64,000 bases of DNA from RPQJ01 sp044226195 (lineage in GTDB: Bacteria > Pseudomonadota > Gammaproteobacteria > Steroidobacterales > Steroidobacteraceae): positions 1 to 64,000 of the forward strand of contig JBGAHO010000018.1 in assembly GCA_044226195.1 (NCBI GenBank), in the 5' to 3' direction. A program made the translations under genes and the position numbers. The notes beneath the pieces are model-generated. The model was given only the letters and a program-made list of their open reading frames with translations. It made no database searches and was not told where the DNA came from. Positions 15,656 through 23,836 of the stretch are shown piece by piece. Position 1 is the first letter of the stretch. Every line of letters starts with the position of its first letter.

Positions 15656-16383
15656 GAGCGCTGGCGTGGAATCCGCAGCAGGCGCTGCACGAACCCGCGG
15701 TCCTCGACGAGGTGAACGCGTCGCTCGAGCGCATGAGCGCCGAGGAGCGCGTGGGCTGGGCGATCGAGCACCTGCCCGGTCCGCACGCGCTGTCCTCGAG
15801 CTTCGGCGCGCAGGCGGCCGTGTCGCTGCACCTCGTCAACTCGCAGCTGCCCTCGATTCCCGTCATCCTGGTCGACACCGGCTACCTGTTCCCGGAGACC
15901 TACCGCTTCATCGACGACCTCGTGCTGAAGCTCGGCCTGAACCTCAGGGTCTACCAGTCGTCGGTCTCGCCCGCGTGGCTCGAGGCCCGGCACGGCCGGT
16001 TGTGGGAGCAGGGTGTCGACGGCATCCAGCGCTACAACGAGCTGCGCAAGACGGAGCCGATGCAGCGCGCGCTCACCGAGCTCGGCGTGCAGGCCTGGTT
16101 CGCGGGCCTGCGTCGCGACCAGTCCGCGAGCCGCCGGCGCATCCCGCCGCTCGAGTGGCGGGACGGCCGCTGGAAGATGCATCCCATCTTCGACTGGACC
16201 GACCGCAAGGTCTTCGACTACCTGCGGCGGCACGCCCTCCCGTACCACCCGTTGTGGCACGAAGGTTACGTCTCCATCGGCGACTGGCACACGACGCGCA
16301 CGCTCGCCGAAGCCGGCGATGCCGAGGCGACGCGTTTCTTCGGCCTCAAGCGCGAGTGCGGCATCCACGGCCTGGAGGGCTGA
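15652..16383 (+). CDS. cysH: Phosphoadenylyl-sulfate (PAPS) reductase
   Basis: CysH reduces PAPS to sulfite using thioredoxin. The 243-residue protein has the PP-loop start SSSFGAQAAVSLHL near residue 45 and the catalytic C-terminal motif KRECGIHGLEG. The CC...C pairs that bind an iron-sulfur cluster in APS reductases are absent, which indicates the PAPS-type enzyme. No cysC, cysD or cysN is seen nearby, so sulfate activation must be encoded elsewhere. It overlaps cysI and is followed four bases later by cysG. Confidence 0.95.
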   Translation: MRALAWNPQQALHEPAVLDEVNASLERMSAEERVGWAIEHLPGPHALSSSFGAQAAVSLHLVNSQLPSIPVILVDTGYLFPETYRFIDDLVLKLGLNLRVYQSSVSPAWLEARHGRLWEQGVDGIQRYNELRKTEPMQRALTELGVQAWFAGLRRDQSASRRRIPPLEWRDGRWKMHPIFDWTDRKVFDYLRRHALPYHPLWHEGYVSIGDWHTTRTLAEAGDAEATRFFGLKRECGIHGLEG

Positions 16384-16387
16384 GTCC

Positions 16388-17806
16388 ATGCGCTACTTCC
16401 CGTTGTTCGCCGACCTGCAGGGCCGGCGTGTCCTGGTCATCGGCGGCGGCGAAGTGGCCGAGCGCAAGGTGCGGTTGCTGCTCGAGGCGGGGGCGGCCGT
16501 CACCATCGTGGCGCCCGAACTGAACGAAACGCTGGACGCGCTCGTGCGGGACGGCCGGGTGTCGCTCCTCGCCACGCGCTTCGAGCCGGCGCAGCTCGGC
16601 GGGGTGCTGCTCGCCGTCGCGGCGACGGATGACCGCGCGGTCAATGCCGCGGTGGCCGCCGCGGGCCGCGAGCGCAACGTGCTGGTCAACGTGGTCGACG
16701 ACGCGGAGCTCTCGAGCTACATCGTGCCGGCCATCGTCGATCGCTCGCCGCTGGTGATCGCGGTGTCGACCGGCGGTGCGGCCCCAGTGCTGGCGCGCCT
16801 GGTGCGCGCGAAGCTGGAGGTCGCCATCGACGAGTCCTTCGGCGTGCTGGCCGCATTGCTCGAGCGCTGGCGCACGCGCCTGAAGACGGCCTTCCCGGAC
16901 GTCCAGCGCCGTCGGCGCGTGTACGAGCAGGCGGTGCAGGGACCGGTGGCCGACCGCGTGCGGTCACGGCAGGTCGAAGCCGCCGAACAGGAGATGGCGG
17001 CTCTGCTCGCGGCAGCGTCGACCGCCGGGACGACCGGCCGGGTGACGCTGGTCGGGGCCGGCCCGGGTGACGCCGGACTGCTGACCCTGAACGCCCTGCG
17101 TGCCCTGCAGGAGGCCGACGTCGTGCTGCACGACCGCCTGGTCTCCGCCGACGTGCTCGCACTCGCCCGCCGCGATGCGGAGCGCATCTCGGTCGGCAAG
17201 ATGGCCGGTGGCCATTCCGTGGGCCAGGGCCGCATCCACGAGCTGATGCTCGAGCACGCGCGCGCCGGCCGGCGCGTCGTGCGACTCAAGGGCGGTGACC
17301 CGTTCATCTTCGGGCGTGGCGGCGAGGAACTCGAGTTCCTGGCGGCGCACGGCATCGCGTACCGGGTCGTGCCAGGCATCACGGCGGCGCTCGCGTGCGG
17401 CGCCTACGCCGGAATCCCGCTCACGCATCGCGAGCACGCGCAGTCGGTGCGGATGGTGACGGCCCACACGGGTGACGCGCTCGACGGCCTCGACTGGGCG
17501 GCGCTCGCGCAGGAGCGGCAGACGCTCGCGCTGTACATGGGCGTCGCCGGGCTCGCGACGATCCGTTCGCAGCTCGTCGCGCACGGTCGTGCGCCATCGA
17601 CGCCGGTCGCGGTCGTAGAGAACGGCTCGCGGCCGGAGCAGCGCGTGACGCTCACCACGCTGGGCGAACTCGACGCGGTCGCTCGCGACGGTGGGATTCG
17701 CTCGCCGGCCCTGGTGATCGTGGGTGAGGTGGCCGCGCTCGCCGGCCAGTTGCACTGGTTCGGCGCCGCCCCGCGCACGCTCGGCGCGTTGAGCGCCGCC
17801 GCCTAG
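16388..17806 (+). CDS. cysG: Siroheme synthase (fused dehydrogenase/ferrochelatase and uroporphyrinogen methyltransferase)
   Basis: The trifunctional 472-residue enzyme converts uroporphyrinogen III to siroheme. Its N-terminal half is the precorrin-2 dehydrogenase/ferrochelatase, with the NAD-binding motif VLVIGGGEVAERKVRLLL. The C-terminal half is the SUMT methyltransferase (VTLVGAGPGDAGLLTL near 220, VVRLKGGDPFIFGRGGEE near 300, VPGITAALACGAYAGIPLTH near 325). ATG 16388 is chosen because it gives the canonical N-terminus MRYFPLFADL. The open frame continues upstream inside cysH without a better start. Its TAG stop shares the CTAG at 17803-17806 with the stop of the convergent gene. Confidence 0.95.
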   Translation: MRYFPLFADLQGRRVLVIGGGEVAERKVRLLLEAGAAVTIVAPELNETLDALVRDGRVSLLATRFEPAQLGGVLLAVAATDDRAVNAAVAAAGRERNVLVNVVDDAELSSYIVPAIVDRSPLVIAVSTGGAAPVLARLVRAKLEVAIDESFGVLAALLERWRTRLKTAFPDVQRRRRVYEQAVQGPVADRVRSRQVEAAEQEMAALLAAASTAGTTGRVTLVGAGPGDAGLLTLNALRALQEADVVLHDRLVSADVLALARRDAERISVGKMAGGHSVGQGRIHELMLEHARAGRRVVRLKGGDPFIFGRGGEELEFLAAHGIAYRVVPGITAALACGAYAGIPLTHREHAQSVRMVTAHTGDALDGLDWAALAQERQTLALYMGVAGLATIRSQLVAHGRAPSTPVAVVENGSRPEQRVTLTTLGELDAVARDGGIRSPALVIVGEVAALAGQLHWFGAAPRTLGALSAAA

Positions 17807-18207
17807 CGCCCGCGCTGCCGGAAGACGATCGACTGCGCGCTCAGCCAGTCGAAGCCCTTCAGTTCGGATTCGAAATAGCCGACCCGCCAGCGCATGTGCG
17901 TGATCGTCGCCATCAGGCGGGTCAATTCCAGGATCTCGGGCGGCGCCACGACCACGGCGACGATGTCGGGATTGCTGGTCATGGCACCGAGCAGGATCGC
18001 GTTGGCCTGCGCCAGCTCGGCCATGTCGTGAACGTCGAACGAGTGGCACGTCACGTCGAGGTAGTTCAGGATCACATAGCGCAGGTCGACGAAGCGCGGA
18101 TCCTGCGTGCCGATGGCCGTGGCGTCGAAGAACTCCTTCGGCGTGAGCACCCCGCGCACGTGCACGTGCAGTCCCCAGGGCTCTTCCCATGTCAGCGTAT
18201 AGTCCAT
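17803..18207 (-). CDS. Small protein of unknown function (possible SpoIIAA-like/STAS fold)
   Basis: The 134-residue protein begins MDYTLTWEEPWGLHVHV, with a GGAG close upstream. The open frame reaches 18342, but the added residues look like out-of-frame translation. Alternating strands and helices (VVVVAPPEILELTRLMATI, YFESELKGFDWLSAQ) recall SpoIIAA-like/STAS proteins, but I would not insist on that. It converges on cysG and overlaps its stop by four bases. It has no obvious functional link with the sulfur genes. Confidence 0.7.
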   Translation of the reverse strand: MDYTLTWEEPWGLHVHVRGVLTPKEFFDATAIGTQDPRFVDLRYVILNYLDVTCHSFDVHDMAELAQANAILLGAMTSNPDIVAVVVAPPEILELTRLMATITHMRWRVGYFESELKGFDWLSAQSIVFRQRGR

Positions 18208-18354
18208 GCGCTCCACTCGCTGTACGCATCGTGACCCAGGCCGGGCCCCCAGACCATTGGCGCTCTGCCGCGGCTCGCTAGCGATTTCCCCGGATCCGAC
18301 CCCGGTCACGAAATCGGCCGTCGCGGTGGTCTCGACGGGCATCGTCGCCCACGC

Positions 18355-19647
18355 TCAGGACGGCCGGGCCGCCGAGTCCTCCACCGCCGCGCCGCGGGCG
18401 TCGAGGGCACGCTGCAGGCGCGCGTCGTCGACCTGCCCGCACCACTTGCCGATCACCAGCGTGGCGACGCCGTTACCGATGAGGTTGGTGAGCGAGCGGG
18501 CCTCGGACATGAAGCGGTCGATGCCGAGGATCAGCGCCACGCCGGCCACCGGCACGTGGCCGACCGCGGACAAGGTCGCCGCGAGGACGATGAAGCCGCT
18601 GCCGGTGACGCCGGCCGCGCCCTTCGAGGTCAGGAGCAGCACGGCCAGCAGCGTGAGCTGCTGCACGAGGTCGAGCGGCGTGTTGGTGGCCTGTGCGATG
18701 AAGACGGCCGCCATGGTCAGGTAGATCGCCGTGCCGTCGAGGTTGAAGGAATAGCCGGTCGGGATCACCAGTCCGACCACCGACTTCGCGACGCCGGCCT
18801 GCTCGAGCTTGGTCATCATGCGCGGCAGCACCGACTCGGACGACGAGGTGCCGAGCACAATGAAGAGTTCTTCCTTGATGTAGCCGATGAACCGCCACAG
18901 GCTGAAGCCGCTCGCGCGCGCGATGGCGCCCAGCACGCCGAAGATGAACAGCAGGCAGGTGCCGTAGAAGCAGGCCATCAGCTTGCCGAGCGACAGCAGC
19001 GTGTCGACCCCGTACTTGCCGATGGTGAATGCCATCGCGCCGAACGCGCCGATCGGCGCCAGCCGCATGATGTAGCCGACGATGCGGAACAGCACGCCCG
19101 ACAGGCGCTCGATGAGGCCGAACAGGTCGTCGCCGCGACCGCCCAGGGCGTGCAGCGCGAAGCCGAACAGCACCGAGATCAACAGCACCTGCAGCACCTC
19201 GCCGGTGGCGAACGCGTTGAAGATGGTCGTGGGAATGATGTTGAGGACGAAGTCCGCCACGCCGTGCGGACCGGCGGCCTTGTCCGTGTACTGGGCGACC
19301 GCGGTGGCATCGAGCGTCGCCGGATCGGCATTCACGCCCGCGCCCGGCTTCACGACGTTCACGACGACGAGGCCGATGACCAGCGCGAGCGTGCTCACGA
19401 CCTCGAAGTAGATCAGCGCGAGGCCGCCGGTCTTGCCGACCTTCTTCATGTTCTCCATGCCGGAGATGCCGAGCACGACGGTGCAGAAGATGATCGGCCC
19501 GATCATCATCTTCACCAGCTTGATGAAGCCGTCCCCGAACGGCTTCATGGCCTCACCCGCGTGCGGGTAGAACGTGCCCAGCAGCGCGCCGATCACTACG
19601 GCGACGATGACCTGGAAGTACAGCGAGCGGAGCAGCGACAGGCGCAT
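18355..19647 (-). CDS. dctA: Dicarboxylate:cation symporter of the DctA (DAACS) family
   Basis: The 430-residue inner-membrane protein has eight or more hydrophobic segments and the family signature stretches. These include VIVAVVIGALLGTFYP near the N-terminus, KMMIGPIIFCTVVLGI, the serine-rich reentrant loop GTSSSESVLPRMM near 265, PTGYSFNLDGTAIYL near 290 and SKGAAGVTGSGFIVL near 340. These are diagnostic of DctA-like carriers, which import C4-dicarboxylates (succinate, malate, fumarate) with protons or sodium. It is transcribed toward the small gene at 17803-18207, with 147 bases between them. No DctB/DctD regulators are seen nearby. Confidence 0.93.
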   Translation of the reverse strand: MRLSLLRSLYFQVIVAVVIGALLGTFYPHAGEAMKPFGDGFIKLVKMMIGPIIFCTVVLGISGMENMKKVGKTGGLALIYFEVVSTLALVIGLVVVNVVKPGAGVNADPATLDATAVAQYTDKAAGPHGVADFVLNIIPTTIFNAFATGEVLQVLLISVLFGFALHALGGRGDDLFGLIERLSGVLFRIVGYIMRLAPIGAFGAMAFTIGKYGVDTLLSLGKLMACFYGTCLLFIFGVLGAIARASGFSLWRFIGYIKEELFIVLGTSSSESVLPRMMTKLEQAGVAKSVVGLVIPTGYSFNLDGTAIYLTMAAVFIAQATNTPLDLVQQLTLLAVLLLTSKGAAGVTGSGFIVLAATLSAVGHVPVAGVALILGIDRFMSEARSLTNLIGNGVATLVIGKWCGQVDDARLQRALDARGAAVEDSAARPS

Positions 19648-19659
19648 CGGGATGGCCGA

Positions 19660-20610
19660 TCAGGGTCGGGCGAGGAAGGCCTGCAGCGCGGCGAGCGTGC
19701 GCTGCGGATCCTCCTCGTGCGGCACGTGCCCCAGGTCGTCGAACTGCACGAGCGTGCTGCCGTGAATTTCCTTCGCGAAGCGCCGGGCGTAGGTCGGCGG
19801 GATCAGGCGGTCCCGCCCGCCCCAGAGGATCAGCGTCGGCGCGCGGATCTCGCCGAGTCGACCGATGTCGGCTCCGGGCCGCGCCTGGCGGAAGCGCTCC
19901 ACCAGTGCCTGGCGGTTGCCCGCGCGCGTCGCCAGGTCGTAGTAGCGGTCGATCAATTCCGGCGTGACGCGCTCGGGGTGGCCGTATACGTTGCGCAGGC
20001 TCGACGAGATCATGGCGCGCGGCAGCAGCACGGGCACGAGCCGATTCAGCACGGGAATGCGCGCCACCTGGAACGCGACCGGCACCGACTCGGAGAGCAG
20101 CGGATAGCCGGCCGAGTCGACGAGGACCAGGCGCTCGACGCGCTGCGGTTCCGCCAGTGCCGTTTCCCAGGCGATCCAGCCGCCGAACGAGTTGCCGGCC
20201 AGCACGCAGTGCTGCAGCCCGAAGTGATCGAACACCTGGCGCATGAACGCCACGTAACGCGGCATCGAGTAGTCGCCGTCCGCCGGCGGGCCGGTCAGCC
20301 CGAAGCCGGGCAGGTCGAGCCGGATCACCCGTCGCTGTCCGCGCAGCCCGGCGGTCCAGCCGTCCCAGGTGTGCAGCGAGGCGGACGTGCCGTGCAGCAG
20401 CACGACCGGGCTCGGGTCGTCGCGCGGACCCTCATCGCGGACGTGCACCTGCATGCCGTCGATCGCGACGAACTGCGAAGGTGGCGGTGCCCACTGCGCG
20501 GTCAACGCTTCGACGGGCCGGTCCGGCGTCCACCACGCGGCCACCAGAGCGAGGAGTCCGGCGACCAGCGTGGCGACGATCGCGAGCAGGATCTTGACGG
20601 GTCGTTTCAT
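19660..20610 (-). CDS. Alpha/beta hydrolase with N-terminal membrane anchor
   Basis: The 316-residue protein starts at the ATG beginning MKRPVKILLAIV. It has one N-terminal hydrophobic segment (ILLAIVATLVAGLLALVAAWW) that anchors it or directs export. The hydrolase core shows the oxyanion block VVLLHGTSASLHTWDGW, the nucleophile elbow GNSFGGW (Ser near 150), an acid in ILWGGRDRLIPP and a histidine in DDLGHVPHEEDP. The start overlaps the TonB-dependent receptor stop by ATGA, so the two are translated together. This suggests the enzyme works on whatever the receptor imports, for example an ester or siderophore-like ligand. Substrate unknown. Confidence 0.9.
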   Translation of the reverse strand: MKRPVKILLAIVATLVAGLLALVAAWWTPDRPVEALTAQWAPPPSQFVAIDGMQVHVRDEGPRDDPSPVVLLHGTSASLHTWDGWTAGLRGQRRVIRLDLPGFGLTGPPADGDYSMPRYVAFMRQVFDHFGLQHCVLAGNSFGGWIAWETALAEPQRVERLVLVDSAGYPLLSESVPVAFQVARIPVLNRLVPVLLPRAMISSSLRNVYGHPERVTPELIDRYYDLATRAGNRQALVERFRQARPGADIGRLGEIRAPTLILWGGRDRLIPPTYARRFAKEIHGSTLVQFDDLGHVPHEEDPQRTLAALQAFLARP

Positions 20611-22715
20611 GGCGCGGTCCAGGTCACTTCGGCGAACAGGGTACGGCCTCGGCCGGGGAAATAGCGATAGGTGCCGAAGGCGTAGTCGGCCCGGTCGGCG
20701 TAGGCGCGATCGAGCGCGTTGACCAGCCGCACGGCGACCGTCCATGCGGGCCGCACGTCCCAGCTCGCGCGCAGGTTCAGCAGCTCATGCCCGGGGTAGC
20801 GGTGCGCATTGGCGGCATCGAGCCAGTAGGCGCCTACGCGCAGCCACTCCGCCTCGCTGCGCAGGCCTGGCCACGGTCGCCACTGCACCGCGAGCCGCTG
20901 CAGTTCACGGGGCGCGGTGTCGATGTCGTGCCCCTCCGTGATCGTCTCGCCGCCGTCGACGGCCCGCGAGAATTCGTACTGGTGGCGCGCATAGGTGCCG
21001 CTGCCCTGCACCGACCACGCATCGAGCGGGCTCCACGCGATCTCGTACTCGACGCCGCGATGTGACGTGCGGCCGTCGCTCACGTTGAAGCCGCTCGACT
21101 CGCGCAGGATCACGTGGCGCTTGTCCATGTCGAACGCCGCCAGGGCGAAGCGCCATCGGGTGAATGCCCCCTTGAGACCGAGTTCCACCGCATCGATCCG
21201 CTCCGAGTCGAGGTCGGCGATCGACTGCCGGCGCTGCAGGCGATACAACTCGGTCATCTCCGGTGGGCGGAAACCGCGCGAGACGTTGACGTAAGCGTCG
21301 AGGCCGCGGGCGAGGTCGACCGTGAGAGTCAGCTTCGGCGCCACGTTGAAGAAGTCGTCGCGCCGGTCCGCCGGCCGGCTGTACAGGCAGCCGCCGAATC
21401 CGCAGGGCACGCCGTTCTCGTCCGTGTTGCCGTCGATCATGCGGTTGTCGTAGTCGTACGCAACGTATTCCGCGCGCACGCCGCCCCCGAGGTGCCACCG
21501 CTGCGCGAGCTTGCGATCGAACTGGCCGTAGAGCGCCGCTACCCGCGAGCGCACCGCGTAGTCGTAGTGCCTGCCGGCCGGCCGGATCGCATTGGCGGCC
21601 GGCGAGCCACCGGTCGTCGGCGCGGGTTGCGTCTCGACGAGGGTCGATCGGGCCCATTCGACGTCGAGGCCGGCCGTGGCCGACCACGCGGTTGACGACG
21701 TCCAGTTCAGCGTCGACAGCAGGCCCGCGCTGTCCTGGCCGTTACGCTCGATCGGCTGGCCCAGCAGGAAGTGCTGCAGGAAGTCCATGCGCGAGCGGCG
21801 CAGGTAGGGACGCAACTCCAGTGTCGCGCCGCTCGGCAGGCGCGGCGCGAACTCGCCGGTCAGGCGCGCGGACTGTGCGTCGCGGTAGGCTTCCGGGTTC
21901 GGATTGCTGCGGGCGAGCGCCTCGTCGCGATACGCGTCCTTGCCGGTGATGAAGCCCGCGGTCTGCTGGTCGAGGTCGGTGGCCGCGAGGTCGATGCGAA
22001 AAGGAGTCGCACCCCACGTGCCCGTGACGTTCCCGAGAACCTTGCCCTCGTCGAAACCGGAGGACTGCCGCCACCCGCCGTCGTGCGCATAGAGCCCGGC
22101 GAGACCGACGTCCGTCCGCTCCCCGTCGATGCGTCCGTCGAGTTTCGTGCGCACGTAGCCGTCCGGCCCGGCGTCGACGCCGACGCGCAGGGGCGGTCGC
22201 TCCGCCGGCGACGCCTGCAGCACGTTGATCGTGCCGTGCACGGCATTCGCGCCATACAACGCACTGCCCGTGCCACGGATCACCTCGACCGCGGCCGCCT
22301 GTTCCGTGTCGACCTCGAGCAGTTCGTTGACGTTGCAGAAGCCTACGGGCCGGATGGGCACGCCGTTCTCGAGCACGAGGAACGCGCCGCAGGAGCCGGC
22401 GCCCGTCAGCACCGGTGAACGGATCGCCGTGAGACTCTCCTGGCCGCTGCCGCGCTGGATCATGACGCCGGGCACGCGATTCAGCAGTTCCGAATTGTGG
22501 GTGCCATCGGTCAGTCGTACGTCGTCGGCGCCGACCCGGCCGATGCTGATCGGCGTGCGTAGCGCGGGCGCCGGCCGTCGCGCGGCGGTGACGACGATTT
22601 CCTCGAGTCCCGCCGGAGCTGCGTCCGCCCCGACCGGCACGCACGTGAGTGTGCCGACGAGGATGACGAGCCGGAGTCGGCGGGGCGTGCGGCGGGGAAG
22701 GGGCAGGGCGGTCAT
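20607..22715 (-). CDS. TonB-dependent outer-membrane receptor
   Basis: The 702-residue receptor starts at MTALPLPRRTPRRLRLVI, which gives a signal peptide. The longer frame to 22784 adds residues without one. The mature part opens with a TonB-box-like region (GLEEIVVTAARRP) and a plug domain containing VPGVMIQRGSG and VEVIRGTGSALYGANAVHG. A beta-barrel with RGFRPPEMTELYRLQRRQS follows, and it ends in FAEVTWTAP. It carries two plug cysteines (GSCGAF, GFCNV) that could form a disulfide. The ligand is unknown. It is the first gene of a two-gene unit with the alpha/beta hydrolase. Confidence 0.92.
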   Translation of the reverse strand: MTALPLPRRTPRRLRLVILVGTLTCVPVGADAAPAGLEEIVVTAARRPAPALRTPISIGRVGADDVRLTDGTHNSELLNRVPGVMIQRGSGQESLTAIRSPVLTGAGSCGAFLVLENGVPIRPVGFCNVNELLEVDTEQAAAVEVIRGTGSALYGANAVHGTINVLQASPAERPPLRVGVDAGPDGYVRTKLDGRIDGERTDVGLAGLYAHDGGWRQSSGFDEGKVLGNVTGTWGATPFRIDLAATDLDQQTAGFITGKDAYRDEALARSNPNPEAYRDAQSARLTGEFAPRLPSGATLELRPYLRRSRMDFLQHFLLGQPIERNGQDSAGLLSTLNWTSSTAWSATAGLDVEWARSTLVETQPAPTTGGSPAANAIRPAGRHYDYAVRSRVAALYGQFDRKLAQRWHLGGGVRAEYVAYDYDNRMIDGNTDENGVPCGFGGCLYSRPADRRDDFFNVAPKLTLTVDLARGLDAYVNVSRGFRPPEMTELYRLQRRQSIADLDSERIDAVELGLKGAFTRWRFALAAFDMDKRHVILRESSGFNVSDGRTSHRGVEYEIAWSPLDAWSVQGSGTYARHQYEFSRAVDGGETITEGHDIDTAPRELQRLAVQWRPWPGLRSEAEWLRVGAYWLDAANAHRYPGHELLNLRASWDVRPAWTVAVRLVNALDRAYADRADYAFGTYRYFPGRGRTLFAEVTWTAP

Positions 22716-22813
22716 GCTGGGCGGGGTCCGGTCCCGATTATGGCCAATCGCGCGGTCGTGGAGACAGCACCGTCGCGGAGCCATCGGTGTCGCGCCGGCG
22801 GGTGGACGACCGC

Positions 22814-22819
22814 TAGAAT
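22814..22819 (+). promoter_or_regulatory. Predicted -10 element before the 80-residue protein gene
   Basis: TAGAAT at 22814-22819 matches a sigma70 -10 well and stands 34 bases before the ATG at 22853. No recognisable -35 lies at the right distance. The 137-base gap to the divergent receptor gene holds nothing else I can identify. Confidence 0.3.
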
Positions 22820-22852
22820 ACGGCCCCCGTCTCGCCCGAGTTCCCGCCCGCC

Positions 22853-23095
22853 ATGGCCATCTGTCACGACCAGAACCTGCGCCAGCCGCTGCCCGAGCAG
22901 CGCCCCTACGGCATCCGCGTCCGGCTGCGCAAGCTCGACCCGTTCCGTCACCTGGTCGGCGGCGACTGGCAGAAGGAGCACTGGTATGCGACGGCGCGCG
23001 ACCGCGACGCCGCGCTCGCGCAGATGAGCGGCCGGTACGTCTATTTCCGCCCGGGCGACCAGCCGGCGCTCGATTTCGAGAAGGTCGATCCCTGA
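22853..23095 (+). CDS. Small conserved-looking hypothetical protein
   Basis: An 80-residue soluble protein (starting MAICHDQNLRQPLPEQRPYG) rich in Arg, Asp and aromatic residues, with YVYFRPGDQPALDF near the end. No signal peptide, membrane segment or known motif is seen. Codon use and a -10-like element 34 bases upstream make it a credible gene. It precedes marC by 33 bases and may be cotranscribed with it. Family not recognised. Confidence 0.7.
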   Translation: MAICHDQNLRQPLPEQRPYGIRVRLRKLDPFRHLVGGDWQKEHWYATARDRDAALAQMSGRYVYFRPGDQPALDFEKVDP

Positions 23096-23128
23096 GCTGC
23101 CGGCGCAGAATCCGGTGAGCGCGCGGCC

Positions 23129-23830
23129 ATGACCTGGGTCGGTGACTATCTCGGGTATCTCGCGGGCGCGCTGCTCGCGATCATCCCCATCGTGAATCCC
23201 TTCGGCGCGGTGCCGATCGTGATGTCCGCGTCCGCGCACCTGCCGGAAGCGGAGCGACGCCGCCAGATCCGGCGCGCCTGCACCTATGCGTTCTTCCTCA
23301 TGGCCGGCTTCCTCGTGGCGGGCGGCCTGATCATGAACTTCTTCGGGATCTCGCTGCCAGGCATGCGCATCGCCGGCGGCCTGATCGTGGCGTTCCTCGG
23401 TTTCCAGATGCTGTTCCCGAACGCGCCGGCCGACAAGGCACAGCTCAGCAAGCAGGCCGAGCTGAAGTACGACATCGCGTTCACGCCGCTCGCGATGCCG
23501 GGCCTCACCGGGCCCGGCACCTTCGCCGTCGTGATGAGCCTGTCGTCGCAGGCGAGTTCGCGCCACGGCCTGCAGCGCGTGCTCGATTTCTTCGGCGTGT
23601 CGTCCGCGATCCTGCTCACCGCGCTGCTCGCGTGGTTCGTGCTGAGCGGCGCCGAGCGCTTCAATCGCCTGATCGGCGAGACCGGCATGATCGCCCTGAC
23701 GCGCCTCACCGGCTTCCTGATGGTGTGCATCGGCGCGCAGTTCATCATCAACGGCATGACGATGGTGCTGGCCGACCCGGACCTCTGGTCGGGGCTCGCC
23801 GAGGCGATGCGCGGGGCGCGCCCGCGCTGA
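23129..23830 (+). CDS. MarC/UPF0056-family integral membrane protein
   Basis: The 233-residue protein has six hydrophobic segments and family motifs. These are LLAIIPIVNPFGAVPI at the N-terminus, MRIAGGLIVAFLGFQML near 85-100, and FTPLAMPGLTGPGTFAVVMSL near 115-135. MarC proteins sit in the inner membrane, and their transport role is not established despite the historical antibiotic-resistance name. It runs tail to tail with the flavoprotein gene that ends at 23837. Confidence 0.92.
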   Translation: MTWVGDYLGYLAGALLAIIPIVNPFGAVPIVMSASAHLPEAERRRQIRRACTYAFFLMAGFLVAGGLIMNFFGISLPGMRIAGGLIVAFLGFQMLFPNAPADKAQLSKQAELKYDIAFTPLAMPGLTGPGTFAVVMSLSSQASSRHGLQRVLDFFGVSSAILLTALLAWFVLSGAERFNRLIGETGMIALTRLTGFLMVCIGAQFIINGMTMVLADPDLWSGLAEAMRGARPR

Positions 23831-23836
23831 GCCGGA

